Shown: one piece after another, positions 34,276 to 46,254 of the stretch
Layout of the letters: the number at the start of each line of letters is the position of its first letter
How positions within the stretch are numbered: position 1 is the stretch's first letter
Source of the DNA: Xanthostigma xanthostigma
Lineage: Eukaryota > Arthropoda > Insecta > Raphidioptera > Raphidiidae
DNA length: 64,000 nucleotides
NCBI GenBank assembly: GCA_963575645.1
Contig: OY754469.1
Location: forward strand, 39,948,753 to 40,012,752
Reading direction: 5' to 3'
Position numbers and translations under genes: made by a program
Notes under the pieces: generated by a model
The model's input: only the letters and a program-made list of their open reading frames with translations
Told to the model about the DNA's origin: nothing
Database searches by the model: none

Positions 34276-34835
34276 TGAAGTAAAACTTCCTCCAGCCATA
34301 ATTTGTTATTATTCACCAGAAAATTCACAAAATATGAACTTTAAAATGAATTTACAATTTTATTCACTTTAAACGTAGAATATTTAACGTATTGAACAAA
34401 ATATTAATTTATAAAGTTGTTTAAGAACGAAATAAACAGTCTAATGTAAGAAGAAAGAAATATAAACATAAAGATAATGAAAACAAAAGTAATACATTGC
34501 AATTACTTAGCTCTCGTTGGATTTTAAGCGTAAATCTTTATGAAATATTATTTAGCTCTGCAAGTTAAGTAGGTTTACAAAACTTTTTTCTGTCACCCGA
34601 TAGCGCCACTGGCAAGTAAAGTATGTGTCATTCTATTCTTAGTACTGCTTATATTTTCGGCCACCTGATGGCGCCACTAGCCAGTGAAGTATTTGTCATA
34701 CTCTTTCTATCTTCACTAACTTATATCTCCCTTTAAACTTCCGTTCGCCTCGCCCGATCACACTTCCGTAAATCTCTCGTCACGCATTCACCAGCTTACT
34801 CCCCAAGTCAAGCGTGCGTAAAGAAGTTTTACTTC
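34276..34835. mobile_element. Element with GAAGTAAAACTTC inverted ends
   Basis: TGAAGTAAAACTTC at the left is mirrored by GAAGTTTTACTTCA at the right. Inside, a TGGCGCCACT-type block is duplicated (34600-34720). Related tips occur at 26421 and 50898. Confidence 0.5.
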
Positions 34836-34978
34836 AAAAATATAAACATTCCGTCAAGTTTAGTGTCGCTGAATAGATCTTCTAAAAATACTGGACACGT
34901 GTTTTTTTTGTTTTTTAATTCAACGTACCAGTATTCGAAATAATTGACCGCCTTGATATTTATGACACCCTGTATATA

Positions 34979-35384
34979 AAATTCTCGTGTCACAAATTTG
35001 GCCGCGCTAATCTCCAAAAACACCGAACCGATTTTAATTGTATTTTGTAAATATGTCTTGCTTGATGCAACTCACGCTTTAGGATAGTTTTTATTAAATA
35101 TTTTGTACAAAATTACGGTGTTTTCTCAAAAAAAAACTGTTTTAGTAACATGTAACGACATCTGATAGAATTTACTCAAAACTATTAGTTCAGAAGCAAA
35201 CAAAAAAAACTGTTAAAGTATCAAGTAGCGACATCTGTTAGAATTCGCTCAAAGCTATTATAGTTCAGAAGCAAATCTGGTAGAATTTGCTCCAAGCTAT
35301 TAGTTCAGACGCCGGGCTGCAAACGAAATACATTTGGCAGAATTATATCTATCGCACCCGGGTGAAACTGGGACGGACCGCTGG
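34979..35384 (+). mobile_element. Helitron-like element, variant 5' end
   Basis: It begins TATAAAATTCTCGTGTCACA and ends with CACCCGGGTGAAACTGGGAC and CTGG-T, a slightly decayed CTAG. It aligns with 20655-21040. Confidence 0.62.
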
Positions 35385-35736
35385 TAGGTATAAAATGGAA
35401 TCACCAAGATTTTATTCCAAAAGCACCGCGTAACAAAATACAATTTTATTTAGTTGTAGTGGACGTCAAGCTTTATGAATTTAAATAACAATACATGTTT
35501 ACTGTATTAACGTTCCGCAGTAATTTAAGACATTATACGGTTAATGCAAATTCCTTATCGAATGAACGCGTTCAAATATAGGGTGAAGACACACTGAATA
35601 GATAATGGGGACGTTATTGGCCACTTATTACATAACCCTGTACAACTGTCTCTGTGTAAATATCAATTTTGTAATGTGTGCAGTGAGTGCCCAGTGCCCA
35701 CCATAGAGATATTAGACTAGAGTACGCGAGTGAACT
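35385..35736. other. No gene recognised; first of a pair of direct repeats
   Basis: TAAATATCAATTTTGTAATG followed by TGTGCAGTGAGTGC at about 35657-35691 is repeated at 36298-36332, flanking a family V and a family L copy. Confidence 0.5.
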
Positions 35737-35863
35737 GTGAAAGTGTCTGAAATTCAGAGAGAGAAAAGTTCTAATGATACAAAACAATGCTGATTTCAGT
35801 AAACATATATCTGGTTTTCTGGACCCGCTGCAGCGTTCTCTCTCAACTGAGGACACTTTCACT
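35737..35863 (+). repeat. Short repeat family V, copy 3
   Basis: TACAAAACAATGCTGATTTC and TCTCAACTGAGGACACTTTC match 9463-9606. AGAGTACGCGAG precedes it. Confidence 0.6.
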
Positions 35864-35889
35864 TATGGCAAGCATACGAACCATATATC

Positions 35890-36310
35890 TACCTATTTAA
35901 TAATAGCCTATATGAATCATTGCCTATCTACTCAATGTGCGGTGAGTGTACGCAACAAAGCAAATCGAAAATATATCTGCGTCTCTTTCTTCGATGTAAT
36001 TCCCTGATTTCTCCGATGATAGGATTGGTTCATGTACTCGTACTTGCATTCAATCTGAATCAAGTATCTCTGTTTCAAAAACTTTGTCTTTTCTATGAAG
36101 TTAACATGGGCGTAACCAGCTTTTGGCCCAGGAGGGGACAAATTAGAAATTTCTTAAGCCGGGTCCCCCGTGCTTGTTTTGCCCTCCTGGATACGCCAGT
36201 GCTTACGACGTAAAAAAAGACATGACGTATATGTTTGTACCCTAATAGTTCGATTGCGATTTTATTCCCATGCTCAGTATAGAATAAAAGTATATGGTAA
36301 ATATCAATTT
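35890..36310 (-). mobile_element. Family L repeat, copy 2
   Basis: The reverse-oriented copy matches 29070-29455 and 46626-47030. The overlapping frames on both strands are repeat-borne. Confidence 0.7.
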
Positions 36311-36849
36311 TGTAATGTGTGCAGTGAGTGCACACAGTGTTCGCCAACTTCACTGCAATCGCGCAAAGGCATTACCACCGATCTCTATAATTTGCGGGTA
36401 GTGAATCGAGACTTTTGTCATTTACCATTCAAACTTCACAAGTGAGGAAGTTAAAAATTGAACTTCCAAAACCTCTCTAACTTCAACTCTCGATAAGTAA
36501 AAAACTCGATAACTTAAATTTTTTAACGTTCCCTTAAACTTTAACTTATCAAGGTTCTACTGTATTATAATTATTTTAAGATCTTGCGTTGTAATATTTG
36601 ATCGGAAATTAGTTTCCACAATACACAGTCGTATTTCTGGAGATGAAAACAAACGCAGAAATTGGCGTTCGAAGACAAAACCAACGCCTCAATAATGAGA
36701 GCGTATTATTATTTATTATTAGTCGAACAAAACATAACAAAAGTCGTATCGCGTCAAACGACGATGTTTAATTTCCCTTTGTTATTTCAATTATTGAGAA
36801 AAGAATATCAGCGCAAAACTATTTCTGTACCCCAGGGACAAACCATGTT
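36311..36849. other. No gene recognised
   Basis: It contains the second of the direct repeats noted at 35657. The frame at 36662-36883 has no known domain. Confidence 0.4.
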
Positions 36850-37310
36850 AAGAATCTCGTGTCACGATCTTCGTTCGCGCTAATTTCCGAAACACTGAAC
36901 CAATTTTAATGAAATTTTGGTCCAACTTAAAGTATTCGGTACCCAAAGGAATGGTGAGACCTCTGGTGAGAAATGCGCCGAACTGTCCTAGGGGAGGTTT
37001 TTGACAGGTAAACTATGGAGGCATAAGGTAAACATTGATTTAGAAAAGCATGATAGAGGTTAACCTAGCCTTCATCATGCTTTTCTAAATCAATGTTTAC
37101 CTGTCAAAAACCTTAAACCCCCCCTTAGGACAGTTCGATGTATTTCTCACCAGACGGCTCACCATTCATTTGGGTTCCGAATAAGATAGTTTTTATTAAA
37201 TATTTTGTATAAAATTACGGTTTTAGCAACATCTGATATAGAATTTGCTCCAAGCAATTAGTTCAGACGCCGGGCCGCAAACGAAATACATTTTGCAGAA
37301 TTTTCCGATA
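36850..37310 (+). mobile_element. Helitron-like element interrupted by a foldback
   Basis: The left part (AATCTCGTGTCACG to ATGAAATTTTGG) and the right part (AAGATAGTTTTTATTAAATA to CCGGGCCGCAAACG) align with 20655-21040. A foldback occupies 36933-37183 between them. The 3' hairpin and CTAG are missing. Confidence 0.55.
36933..37183. mobile_element. Foldback element inserted in a Helitron
   Basis: The inverted arms start TATTCGGTACCCAAAGGAAT at the left and end TTTGGGTTCCGAATA at the right, about 110 bp each. The centre contains AAAGCATGAT and its inverse. Target duplication uncertain. Confidence 0.7.
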
Positions 37311-37816
37311 ACACGAAACACATATTCCGGGTATCAATAAATGTCTGTATTTTTGGAGTTTGGCTGGCATTTTATAAATCGGTTGCGTATGAACCGCTGG
37401 CAAACTTTCGAAAGATATTATTCACTCTTACATTTCCCCCCGATACTTTTTGCTCAAAACGGTAAGGTATTAAGAAACGAACAGTCGTTGCCACCTACCT
37501 TGTGTAACTATTGTCGAACATGCCTTGCACGCGTCTCGCAGGCGTCGGGGCGCCCTCTCTCTCTGTGATGTAACAATTGTGCTGAGAGTGCAGCCGTTTG
37601 CTGTGAAGAAAAGAAAGGATCGTGTTAACACCGTATACATAAAAAGTCATACGCTGTACTAGGTGCCCAGTATTATACTGGGCCGGTGTCAATTCGACGC
37701 GGCGTTTTTCTTTATTTTCATACAAAGCGGAAACTCGTAGCTAGGAAAATCTCTGTGATCAGTCAATAGTCCTAGCAGTGGCGTGACTGTTTCATAATAG
37801 TAGATTATATATCTAG
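37311..37816. other. No feature recognised
   Basis: No repeat ends or domain hits; two opposing short frames only. Confidence 0.4.
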
Positions 37817-38656
37817 TAGTGATGTGCCGGATCGTTAAAAATGTATGTCCGCGGATACGGTTCTAAATACGGATATTTGGTTACGAATCTTTACTTTCTT
37901 AGAGTACGTGGAGGTAAATATTGCACATCGACCTTTGGAAGGAGACCTACTGTTTCTCCTGTATTCGAAGTCTAAAAGAAACATGTGACCAGAAATCACT
38001 ACTCAATGTTTACTATGCATTTGCCTATTCAAATTTAAGTTATAATGTGGTTGTTTGGGGCGGTAGTATTCACTGCAATAGACTCTTCATCTGGCAGAAA
38101 CGGATTATTCGTCTTATTTTTAACATTGGTCGTCGGGAGTCATGCCGTTCACTTTTTATTAATAACAAGCTGCTAACTTTTAATTCCATTTTTATTTATG
38201 AAGTCTGTAAATTTGTCAAGAAAAACATAGCCGATTTTCAAAAGATATTCACTATCATAATACCCGGCAAAAAAATTCATTATATATTGATAATTACCGC
38301 CTTTCTTTGTACAATAGGGGGCCGCTATGTACCTGTACAAAATTATACAATAGGTTGCCTATAGAAATAAAAAATATTAACAATTATGACAAATTCAGAC
38401 AGTCTCTTAAAAAATTTTTAATTGAAAAATATTTTATAAAATGAATGACTTTTTAAACTAACTGTGTTATACCTATTGTATTGACGTATTCTAAGCTGTT
38501 TCCAGTATTATAGAATAAAAATACCTATTTATCAATCTATCTATCTATCTGTTATGGGAAAAAGTTATTGACCTCTTTAAGAGTTAACTCTCATAACAGA
38601 TTGTCTCTTTCCAAAGATCGATGTGCAATATCTCATTATAAAGATAGTTTTTTAAA
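37817..38656. mobile_element. hAT-4 element, copy 2, right-truncated and interrupted
   Basis: It starts TAGTGATGTGCCGGATCG like 21503-22041. After about 140 bp it is broken by a LINE insertion (about 37957-38549), then resumes at GTTATGGGAAAAAGTTATTG and stops matching near 38656, so the right terminus is lost. Confidence 0.75.
37957..38549 (+). mobile_element. LINE reverse transcriptase C-terminal fragment nested in hAT-4
   Basis: The translated sequence SYNVVVWGGSIHCNRLFIWQ and following residues match the post-catalytic region of CR1/Jockey-type reverse transcriptases. After a frameshift, NRLPIEIKNINN and KKFLIEKYF form the usual ORF end, with a stop near 38443. The 3' tail is a CTATCTATCT microsatellite at 38530-38549. 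Confidence 0.75.
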
Positions 38657-38842
38657 TTGTCATCTCCTATTTCACCCCCTTCAGGTTTTTTTTTTAGTCA
38701 AAAGATTGGTCTATGTTCTTCCTCAGGATGCAATCTATCTCCTTACCAAATTTTATCGAAATGTGTTCACCGGTTATGTGTGAGAAAGTAACAGACAGAC
38801 AGACTGACAGAATTACTTTCGCATTTACAATATTAGTATGGA
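38657..38842 (-). mobile_element. Helitron 5' fragment
   Basis: The minus strand begins TCCATACTAATATTGTAAAT after an A, then GCGAAAG, the common insect Helitron start. It includes CAGACTGTCTGT-type words. No 3' end. Confidence 0.5.
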
Positions 38843-39748
38843 TTACGAACACGTTCCAAAGTCTACTCTATATTATAGGTAATAATATGTCTACTTGATA
38901 TAAACTCTAAGGTGAGTGGAAACATTGAGAGAGCTACTGTTCCGGAGGTTTGTCCTCTTCGTGTACACACGAGATCTCATAGTCAGCTGCCCTCTCCGCG
39001 CGCGTCTGCCGTGCGGGTGGGGTGGCGGTTATCAAGCGCTTCCGGTCGGCCGGAGCGCGGCGCGCACCGTGTTGGGGGCGGCGAGATGTCCGCCTCCGAC
39101 ACACGCCCATACCAGTCGACCTGCACCGACGCCGGTACGCATGCCTATATGCAAACGTCGCGACGACGTCACACACAACGCACGTGTGCAAATAACAACA
39201 ACAGCTGCAATCCGCGATATCGAATAATGTACGCGGAATGCGCGCAGATTTACGATCCGAGGTCGTTTGATCTATATTTCCGAAAACTTTACTCGAATTA
39301 TGTAAACTTTCTTTGTCATATACAGTACAGCTTTCATTGTTTTGACGTTCTCGGGTATATGCCACTTACTTTTGACGTATTTACTACTTAAACGAAGATT
39401 TTGCTGAAACAGGCTATGACTTTGAAAAAAAAATATATAGCAATGTTTGAAATGTCATTTTTCCGTTCAAAACGTTGTTATAAAATTTTATAAAACAATG
39501 TATTTATTGTGTCCCTGTCTAATTAATTAAGTATAAGAAAGGAATGGTTAAATAATAAATAAATATTTGTCGTGGCTAAATGTTACTAAAAACAAAAGCC
39601 AATAAAACCTATATATATAAAAAAAAAAAAAAAAACAATGTAAAACTGCAAAACAAATTATCACTCAACTTCGTAGATCTGGACATTATAGCTACTTTTT
39701 GTTTGTCATTGAATAGATCTCGATCAAAACTACGATGAAATATCATCA
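38843..39748. other. No proven gene; GC- and CpG-rich block at 38930-39245
   Basis: Open frames run on both strands across the block (159 codons plus, 143 codons minus). They arise from high GC content and have no recognisable domain. It is single-copy in the window. A promoter, a 5' exon of a gene nested in the sPLA2 intron, or an unrelated exon are all possible. Confidence 0.35.
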
Positions 39749-40343
39749 TCATATATATTAATACGCTAAGGTTTAAGATGTTTGCCTCCCTTTTTAGAAA
39801 AAACCTCACAATTTCTCCACATAAATTATATATCATTTTACAGATAATTGCTTGCTCTACTGACATCGACAACTAAAAAATTTATCATTGCTTTTGTTTT
39901 TGTAAATTAATTAAAATACAGCAACGCTGAACAACGTCTGCCATCTGACGGCTTTAATTTTGAAACAACGTCAACACTTCGATCTGTCATCTGACCTTCA
40001 TATTGTAATACAACAGACACAATACTGCATACTGCCATCTGACGGCTTTAATTTTGAAACAGCGAGCAACGCTGAACAACGTCACAGCAATGCTGCATGA
40101 TGCAATCTGACGGCTTAACTCAACGCTTTTTCTACTTGCGCCTCTACATGACAATTTTAGTAAAATATTTCTTCGATCTGTCATCTGAGCTTCATATTGT
40201 AATACAACAAAAAGAAGAACGTTATAAGCAGTGTGCAAAATTAGAAACGAATTGAATACCTGCAATCATATTTAAAAAATAATTTTGTAAAGTGATAATT
40301 ATTATACTTATTTAGTGCGAATAATTCGCACAGGTCACTCTAG
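39749..40343 (+). mobile_element. Helitron-like element, family 2, copy 2
   Basis: TCATATATATTAATACGC start after A, GTGCGAATAATTCGCAC hairpin, and CTAG-T end. It is 595 bp and nearly the mirror of 32059-32649. Confidence 0.8.
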
Positions 40344-42154
40344 TCTATTAAAATTTGTAATATTTTTTTTTCTTCTAAAGACGTAATCCTTTGAAAAAAA
40401 CTGCAAACCCCACCTGATTTTTACATGGTTCTATTCAATTTCACATGTTTTTCTGATTTTCCTGCAAAATTTAATAGATGATATGGCAACCCTGCTTGTC
40501 TATGTTCGAAAGCGAAAAGCATGTTCAGGGATTCCCTAAAAAAAATGTAACCTTCAAAAAGGGGTCACTAAAAGGGATAAAATAATGAAATTTTGAGACT
40601 TAGGCATGTTTTTATATGTTTGTTTTTTATTTGCTTCGTTTTAGTAAATTTTAATAAAAGCTTGTTTTCAGAGGACTTTTTTATACTTTTAACTCATTCT
40701 TGATCGACTTTTGTCGTCATGAAGAACGCCCTTCACTGCGTATTTGATGCTGCAAGCTTCATTGCATAACTGTTTCAAAAACCAAGAATTTTTTTTAATT
40801 GTTTAACCCGGTTCGTCGATAATGCAGACAACGACGTGTCCACCGGCTAATTAACTCAAGCCAAGTTGATTGGTGTCAGTTATTATTAATTGTAACACAT
40901 AATGTACCTAGTTAAGTTGAAGCGTTTGACTGGAGTGTATAGAAAATACAGGGTGCTCTCGTAAAGAAAATATGTTCGAGTTATCCGACGGCTAGATTCC
41001 TAGAAGGCACAGTGCGACTACAGTGAACACGATATCTCAAGATCTACTCAACCGATTTGGTTAAAATTTATAACACTTCTTTTTTTTAATATCATCTACA
41101 ATGTGACGTGCGATTTTTTTGATTGGGTACCATGTTCAAAAGTTATAATTTTTCAAACTCATTTCGATGCAAATACGATTTTTTTTTCCAAACTGTCATT
41201 TCTACAAACAAATTTTGGATATTTTTATCCTACGTCACATTGTAGCTATTTTCCTTTTAAATAAGGAAAACGTTTTTTTTATGTTTCTGACAATGCCTAA
41301 CAGAGAAATCATGCACACCATCAGCAAGGATTTTCAAAAGAGGGTCCTACTTATCTCCATTTAATTTTTTTTTAATCGTCATTATTGCAAATCGTTCATA
41401 AAACTACTATTGTAACAATTATTATTATTTTATTCAACATATTTGTTAACGTAAGTTTGTAACATGAATATAATTTAATTCAATATATTTATTAACGTTA
41501 GTTTTAACATGAATATTATTTAATTCAATACATTTATTAATTTAAGTTTTTTAACATGAATACTACTTCCTAGTTCATACGGTCCGCTGCCATCTTGCCT
41601 CTGTTTCTCACACGACCACCAGGGTACACCAGTGGCGGCGTGGCTTTTTAAGACGTGGTGCTACACTATTATATATGTGTAAAATAAGGATTACTTTATA
41701 TACTTAATAGCTGCGCTAAAAGAAAAGTTTCTTTTTATACCTAGTTTTCCGAGCGCCAAGGTGGCATAACCCCTTAAAACGTCACAAAATCACGTTTCAT
41801 TTGATAATAATCCGATCTGTTCGCGGCGCCACAATATTTTTCGGACACTCCGTATATAAGCATTGTGTCAGAACTGAGGGATGCGATACACGACGATTTT
41901 GTTGGGGGGGGGGGCGGTTGGCGGTCCGGGGCACTAGAGGGTGGCGTGTTGACGACGTCGCGCGCGTTCAATGGGTGCGTCCAAGTGTGAATATACATCT
42001 CAATCTGATAATTGCGGTTCGGGCCATTTCTTTGGTCGCCGCTATAATATGACGCCGTACCTATACCCACATACACACACACATAAAGTGCCCCGTATAC
42101 AGACGCAGTCTAACTGCATATGAATCAATTAAATCAGTGGCGGCGTTCAGTGAA
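40344..42154. other. No gene recognised
   Basis: The stretch includes a three-unit tandem repeat (41429-41565) and a small CpG-rich block at 41880-41990 with a G-run of ten. The 41167-41364 frame has no known domain. Confidence 0.4.
41429..41565. repeat. Three-unit AT-rich tandem repeat, about 50 bp
   Basis: TTTATTAACGTTAGTTTTAA followed by CATGAATA-TTTAATTCAATA recurs three times with changes. Confidence 0.65.
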
Positions 42155-42730
42155 TTGGACACAATATTTTGGGTCCAGTACGATAACTCGATGTGCGTAA
42201 ATTTTGACTTTTTTAAGTCACAGAAACGCTTAATTTTGACGTTCCAAAAAAAACATTGCGGATTATTTACAAATTTTCTCAAAAATACGTAAAAACTTTT
42301 TGTGTTTCTCTGTCATTTTTTTAATCTAACCAATCAGAAGTCACATATACACGTCATAACAACTGGTGTAGAATTACTGTATTACTATCTCACTTTGTAT
42401 ACACGGCCCCGTAATTGTTTTTTTAAAGAACTCCCCCCAAAGTCCCTCCCCTTTTCACTGCTCAAAAAAACGCCAACGCATCGACACGACCCCGTAATTG
42501 TTTTCTATATACGACCCCGTGATTGTTCCCACGTAATTATTTTTTAAAGAACTCTCCCCAAACGTCTTCCATTTTTCACTGCGCAAAAAAAATAATTTTT
42601 AAAAATCAATTTTCCGCACTTAAAACGGCTAATAATACTGTTATAATATGATATTTAAAATAATAATTGTGTATTTCCAATGGATATTTTGCACATCGAA
42701 TTATCGTACTCTAACCAACATCTTACAGCA
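42155..42730 (+). mobile_element. Family C repeat, copy 1
   Basis: It matches 54230-55260 from TTTTGACGTTC..GCGGATTATT through CATATACACGTCATAACAAC to TTTTCCGCACTTAAAACGGC and GGATATTTTGCACA. The middle holds short CCCCGTAATTGTTTT repeats. Class unknown. Confidence 0.55.
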
Positions 42731-43485
42731 GTCGCTTTATTTATTAAAAAAAATATTGAAAACATGATCCAAATAAACTTGATTATACTATTTGCAAGTA
42801 TTTTCAAAATAAAATTATCATATTATCAATCTTGAAATTATAATAAAACTCACCAAAATTATTGCATACCTAATTTACATGTAAAGCCATATAATGTTGA
42901 GACGATAACAATTGATATCGAAAATTTAAGAAAAACATTACCTTTTCATGTATATGAAATGTGTATCAAAACATTGCTCAACACTCATTAAACACAATTA
43001 ACACAATAGTTCACTTTAAAATTATCAAAACAACCACAAAAACTCAATTTTCATTGTTTCTTGACGATACAGTTTGACAGCTGATAATATGATTTCAAGT
43101 ACCTAATCGCTGTCATCTGTTTCCAAGGCGGATAGCAGTGATTTTTAGCCTGATTTAGTTTCACAGGAGTATACACGTTTTTGACATAATGTATACTGTT
43201 GCATAAACACACTTTTTATAGAATATTAAACTATTTTAAGTGTTTTAAATATAATAATGTTAGCATTTATATTACTGTAAAAATGAAGATTTCATATTAT
43301 AATCAAAATATTACCTGTAACCGAACGCACAGTCTCCAAAATATTAATATCTCCGCAATATTGAAGTGTTTTAAAATAGAAATTAATGTTACTGTTCAAT
43401 AAATGATAATAGATGGTTCGTTTAGCTATTGTTTATTAAATAATAATAATAGATTTATTTTAAAGGACTGCAGTATACAGTATTA
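42731..43485. other. No feature recognised
   Basis: Very AT-rich; one short frame only. Confidence 0.4.
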
Positions 43486-43695
43486 GGCCTAGTTTATATG
43501 AGAGGCGTTCAACGCGCGTTGGCCCAACGCGCGTTTACAGTTTCTATACAAATGTATAGAACTGTTTATATGATAACGCGCGTTCAACGCGCCGCCAACG
43601 CGCGTTATCATATAAACAGTTCTATACAGTTGTATAGAAACTGTAAACGCGCGTTGGGCCAACGCGCGTTGAACGCCTCTCATATAAACTAGGCC
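43486..43695. mobile_element. Near-perfect palindromic Harbinger-like MITE
   Basis: It is 210 bp and almost entirely one inverted repeat: termini GGCCTAGTTTATATGAGAGG mirrored, with the centre at an AACGCGCGTT-type motif repeated six to eight times. The exact TTA flanks (43483-43485 and 43696-43698) and GGCC start fit PIF/Harbinger. Frames on the two strands encode nearly the same 64 residues because the DNA is a palindrome; they are not genes. Confidence 0.85.
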
Positions 43696-44843
43696 TTAAA
43701 GGCGTCAGTATTTGTCTGAATCACAAATCATGAATACTATAAAAATAACTTTCAGGCAAATTACTTTTTAGGAGTTTTATAAATTGATTTACATGGGCGA
43801 CTGTTTTTATATTTTTAGGCAACTTTACTGAAAATGGTAACGCTTATCAATGTAGGAGATTTTTTATTTACATTTAAGCTACTCTGTAGGGCGCTCGTAA
43901 GGTATTTTTTTGACGTATATATGTCTTATTAAACTAGATGTCCGTTAACTTCAAATTTCACCGAATCGTAGCACTTCTTTGAATCGTAATATTATTGTTT
44001 TATATATGATAAACTTTACAGACTATGTATCTAAGGTTTATTTGTTAAAAAATAAATCGGAACAATAACAAGGCTAGAAACATTACAGCATCGAAAACAA
44101 TAGAACAACGTTGAAAGCTTTAAGAGCTTTATACGCTGTAGTTTGCAAGTAATCAATTGTTTGACGCGAAAGGCATCTTGGGAATGGATTATTTAATTTT
44201 GTTTCAAAATCGGCGCACACAAACACTAGTACTTAAGAAATTGGACAATGATAGTAAATTGACTATATATGACCACCGTTATAAAAATACGTTCCTTATA
44301 TGTATACAGATTTTTGAAAACACGATTATTTTTATCTTTCCTCTAGTGAATGAATAAATACTAATCACAGAAAATTTGAAAAACATTTAGAAAACTATTT
44401 TATTGATAAAATATAAATAAGCTGAGATATTTTTGAAATTTATTATTTTTAGATTGTTTTAAAGTTTCTCAAAACTAAAAAAATCTTTGAACAAACCTAG
44501 TTTCTAAACCAATCGCAGCGCCACTGTCCGTTTTGCAGAACAATCCCTGCAGTGGCCATGTGCATGGAGCAATGTATGTGCGGGAGTCCTATCGTGCGAG
44601 AATGGGGCGAAGCCTCGACATACTATCACGTACATTGCGCAACCAAATTATATTCTTGCTTTTCGATATGTTGACTTTTTTTCCTTACAACTTCCAACAA
44701 ATCAAGGAAGTGTATTTACAATTTTCACTTTTTGTTTGTTGGTGCGTATTGTAAAAAGCCACAGTTTTGCGACGTCTAAAATTTTGTGCTGCTGTGCATG
44801 ATTTATGCACATCTAGGATAACGTATGAGGTGTTAAAATATAT
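43696..44843. other. No feature recognised
   Basis: No repeat termini or conserved frame. Frames at 44157-44357 and 44533-44754 lack known domains. Confidence 0.4.
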
Positions 44844-45352
44844 AATAAAAACTTTTTAATAAAAAAATTAAACCGCCGAAAAACTGAAAAGCAAAAAATA
44901 ATAAATCTTTTTATTTAACTGAGTTCTATCTAAGTAGTTGAACGTATGTGACAGTCTAGTATATCTAAGTAATTTTGAGTCGGCGTCAACAATCTTTCGC
45001 CGGAAATCTCTGAGCGTTTACGAAGTTAATGTCAGCGACAGAGCAACCCGAACGGGCACACTGAGGGCATACGTCTTTGCGAGTGGTCGTGTGGAGAGCG
45101 CATGTTTGGAATGTTAATGTTTATCGCTGGAGATTTCACGTATCATTGTTAATTTGATTTGGTTATTTCTTTTAGTGATCTTTGTACATTGATGGTTTGA
45201 CGCCGACTCAAAATTACTTAGATATACTAGACTGTCACATACGTTCAACTACTTAGATAGAACTCAGTTAAATAAAAAGATTTATTATTTTTTGCTTTTC
45301 AGTTTTTCGGCGGTTTAATTTTTTTATTAAAAAGTTTTTATTTTATAATTTT
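44844..45352. mobile_element. Long-arm inverted-repeat element with GC-richer spacer
   Basis: Arms of about 140 bp (TTAAACCGCCGAAAAACTGA through TGAGTCGGCGTCAA) are mirrored at 45200-45345. The spacer of about 210 bp (44986-45199) is richer in GC and unique in the window. Target duplication not resolved. Confidence 0.75.
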
Positions 45353-45387
45353 TTGTGGCTATATAATTTATAATTGTAATACACAAC

Positions 45388-45840
45388 TCAGCATGAAAAT
45401 CTGAGAGTGAACTATAAATCATCCCTATTTTCCCACCCTTAGGGTAGGAGTTTTTTTTCCAAATTTATATGAGACGAGCCTCGAAGTATACCCTATCCAA
45501 TAAAAAAATAATTATCAAAATTGGACCACTCTGTAAAAAGTTATGTGTGGTCATACATTACAATCAGTGAGTGAACAATCAATCATCCCCTGTTTTCCTA
45601 CCCTTAGGGTTGGAATTTTTTTACCAAATTTATATGGGACCAACTTCGGGGTATACCCTTTCAAACAAAAAAATAATTATCAAAATTGGACTACTCTGTA
45701 AAAAGTTATGCGTGGTCATACATAAATAAAAAAAAAAAAAAAAAAATAAAAAAAAAAAAAAAAAATAAATAAAAAAAAAAAATATATACGCGTCGAATTG
45801 AGAACCTCCTCCGTTTTTGTTTTTCGTCGGTTAAAAACAA
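45388..45840. repeat. Tandem duplication, A-rich array and LINE-like tail block
   Basis: Two units of about 165 bp (each with CCCACCCTTAGGG or CCTACCCTTAGGG and AAAATAATTATCAAAATTGG) are followed by an A-rich array at 45724-45782 and then CGCGTCGAATTGAGAACCTC. Together these resemble a LINE untranslated end. Confidence 0.6.
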
Positions 45841-46254
45841 GCGTTAAGCACATTCATTTTTGACAGATGTATAAAAAAACTTCATGTCTATTTGGTTAAT
45901 TATTATTTTTCGAGCAGGATCGAGTTTGTTAATGTCAAAATAACAGCTTTTTATTTTACTAAATGCGTAGAAAAGTATGTGCACTACTTATAACAAAAAA
46001 AACAAATTTTTAAGTATTTGTCTGTCTGTCTGTTTGTTCCGGCTAATCTCCGAAACGACTGGACCGATTTTGACGGAACTTTCACTAGCAGATAGCTGAT
46101 GTTATAAGAGATAACTTAGGATATAAAAAATAGTGCAGTCTTTTCGTAAACTCTGCGAACTGAACAAATATAAATTCCACGAGGACGAAGTCGCGGGATA
46201 TACAGCCAGTTACCAAACAACATTGTCTAACAATGCTTTCTTCACGTCAAAAAA
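45841..46254. other. No feature recognised
   Basis: AT-rich; short TGTCTGTCTGTCTGTTTGTT run near 46018 only. Confidence 0.4.

Noticed and set aside
35920-36353. Overlapping frames on both strands (also 29205-29411, 46580-46819)
   Set aside because: They come from family L repeat copies and are not consistent among them.
38912-39391. 159-codon plus and 143-codon minus frames as genes
   Set aside because: High GC removes stops on both strands; no domain, no clear splice context. Kept only as a GC-rich island.
43489-43692. Two opposed 64-codon frames with nearly the same peptide
   Set aside because: They are the two strands of a palindromic MITE.
45724-45782. A-rich run as a poly(A) site of a host gene
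   Set aside because: Interrupted A-rich array next to a LINE-like tail block; no upstream coding sequence.
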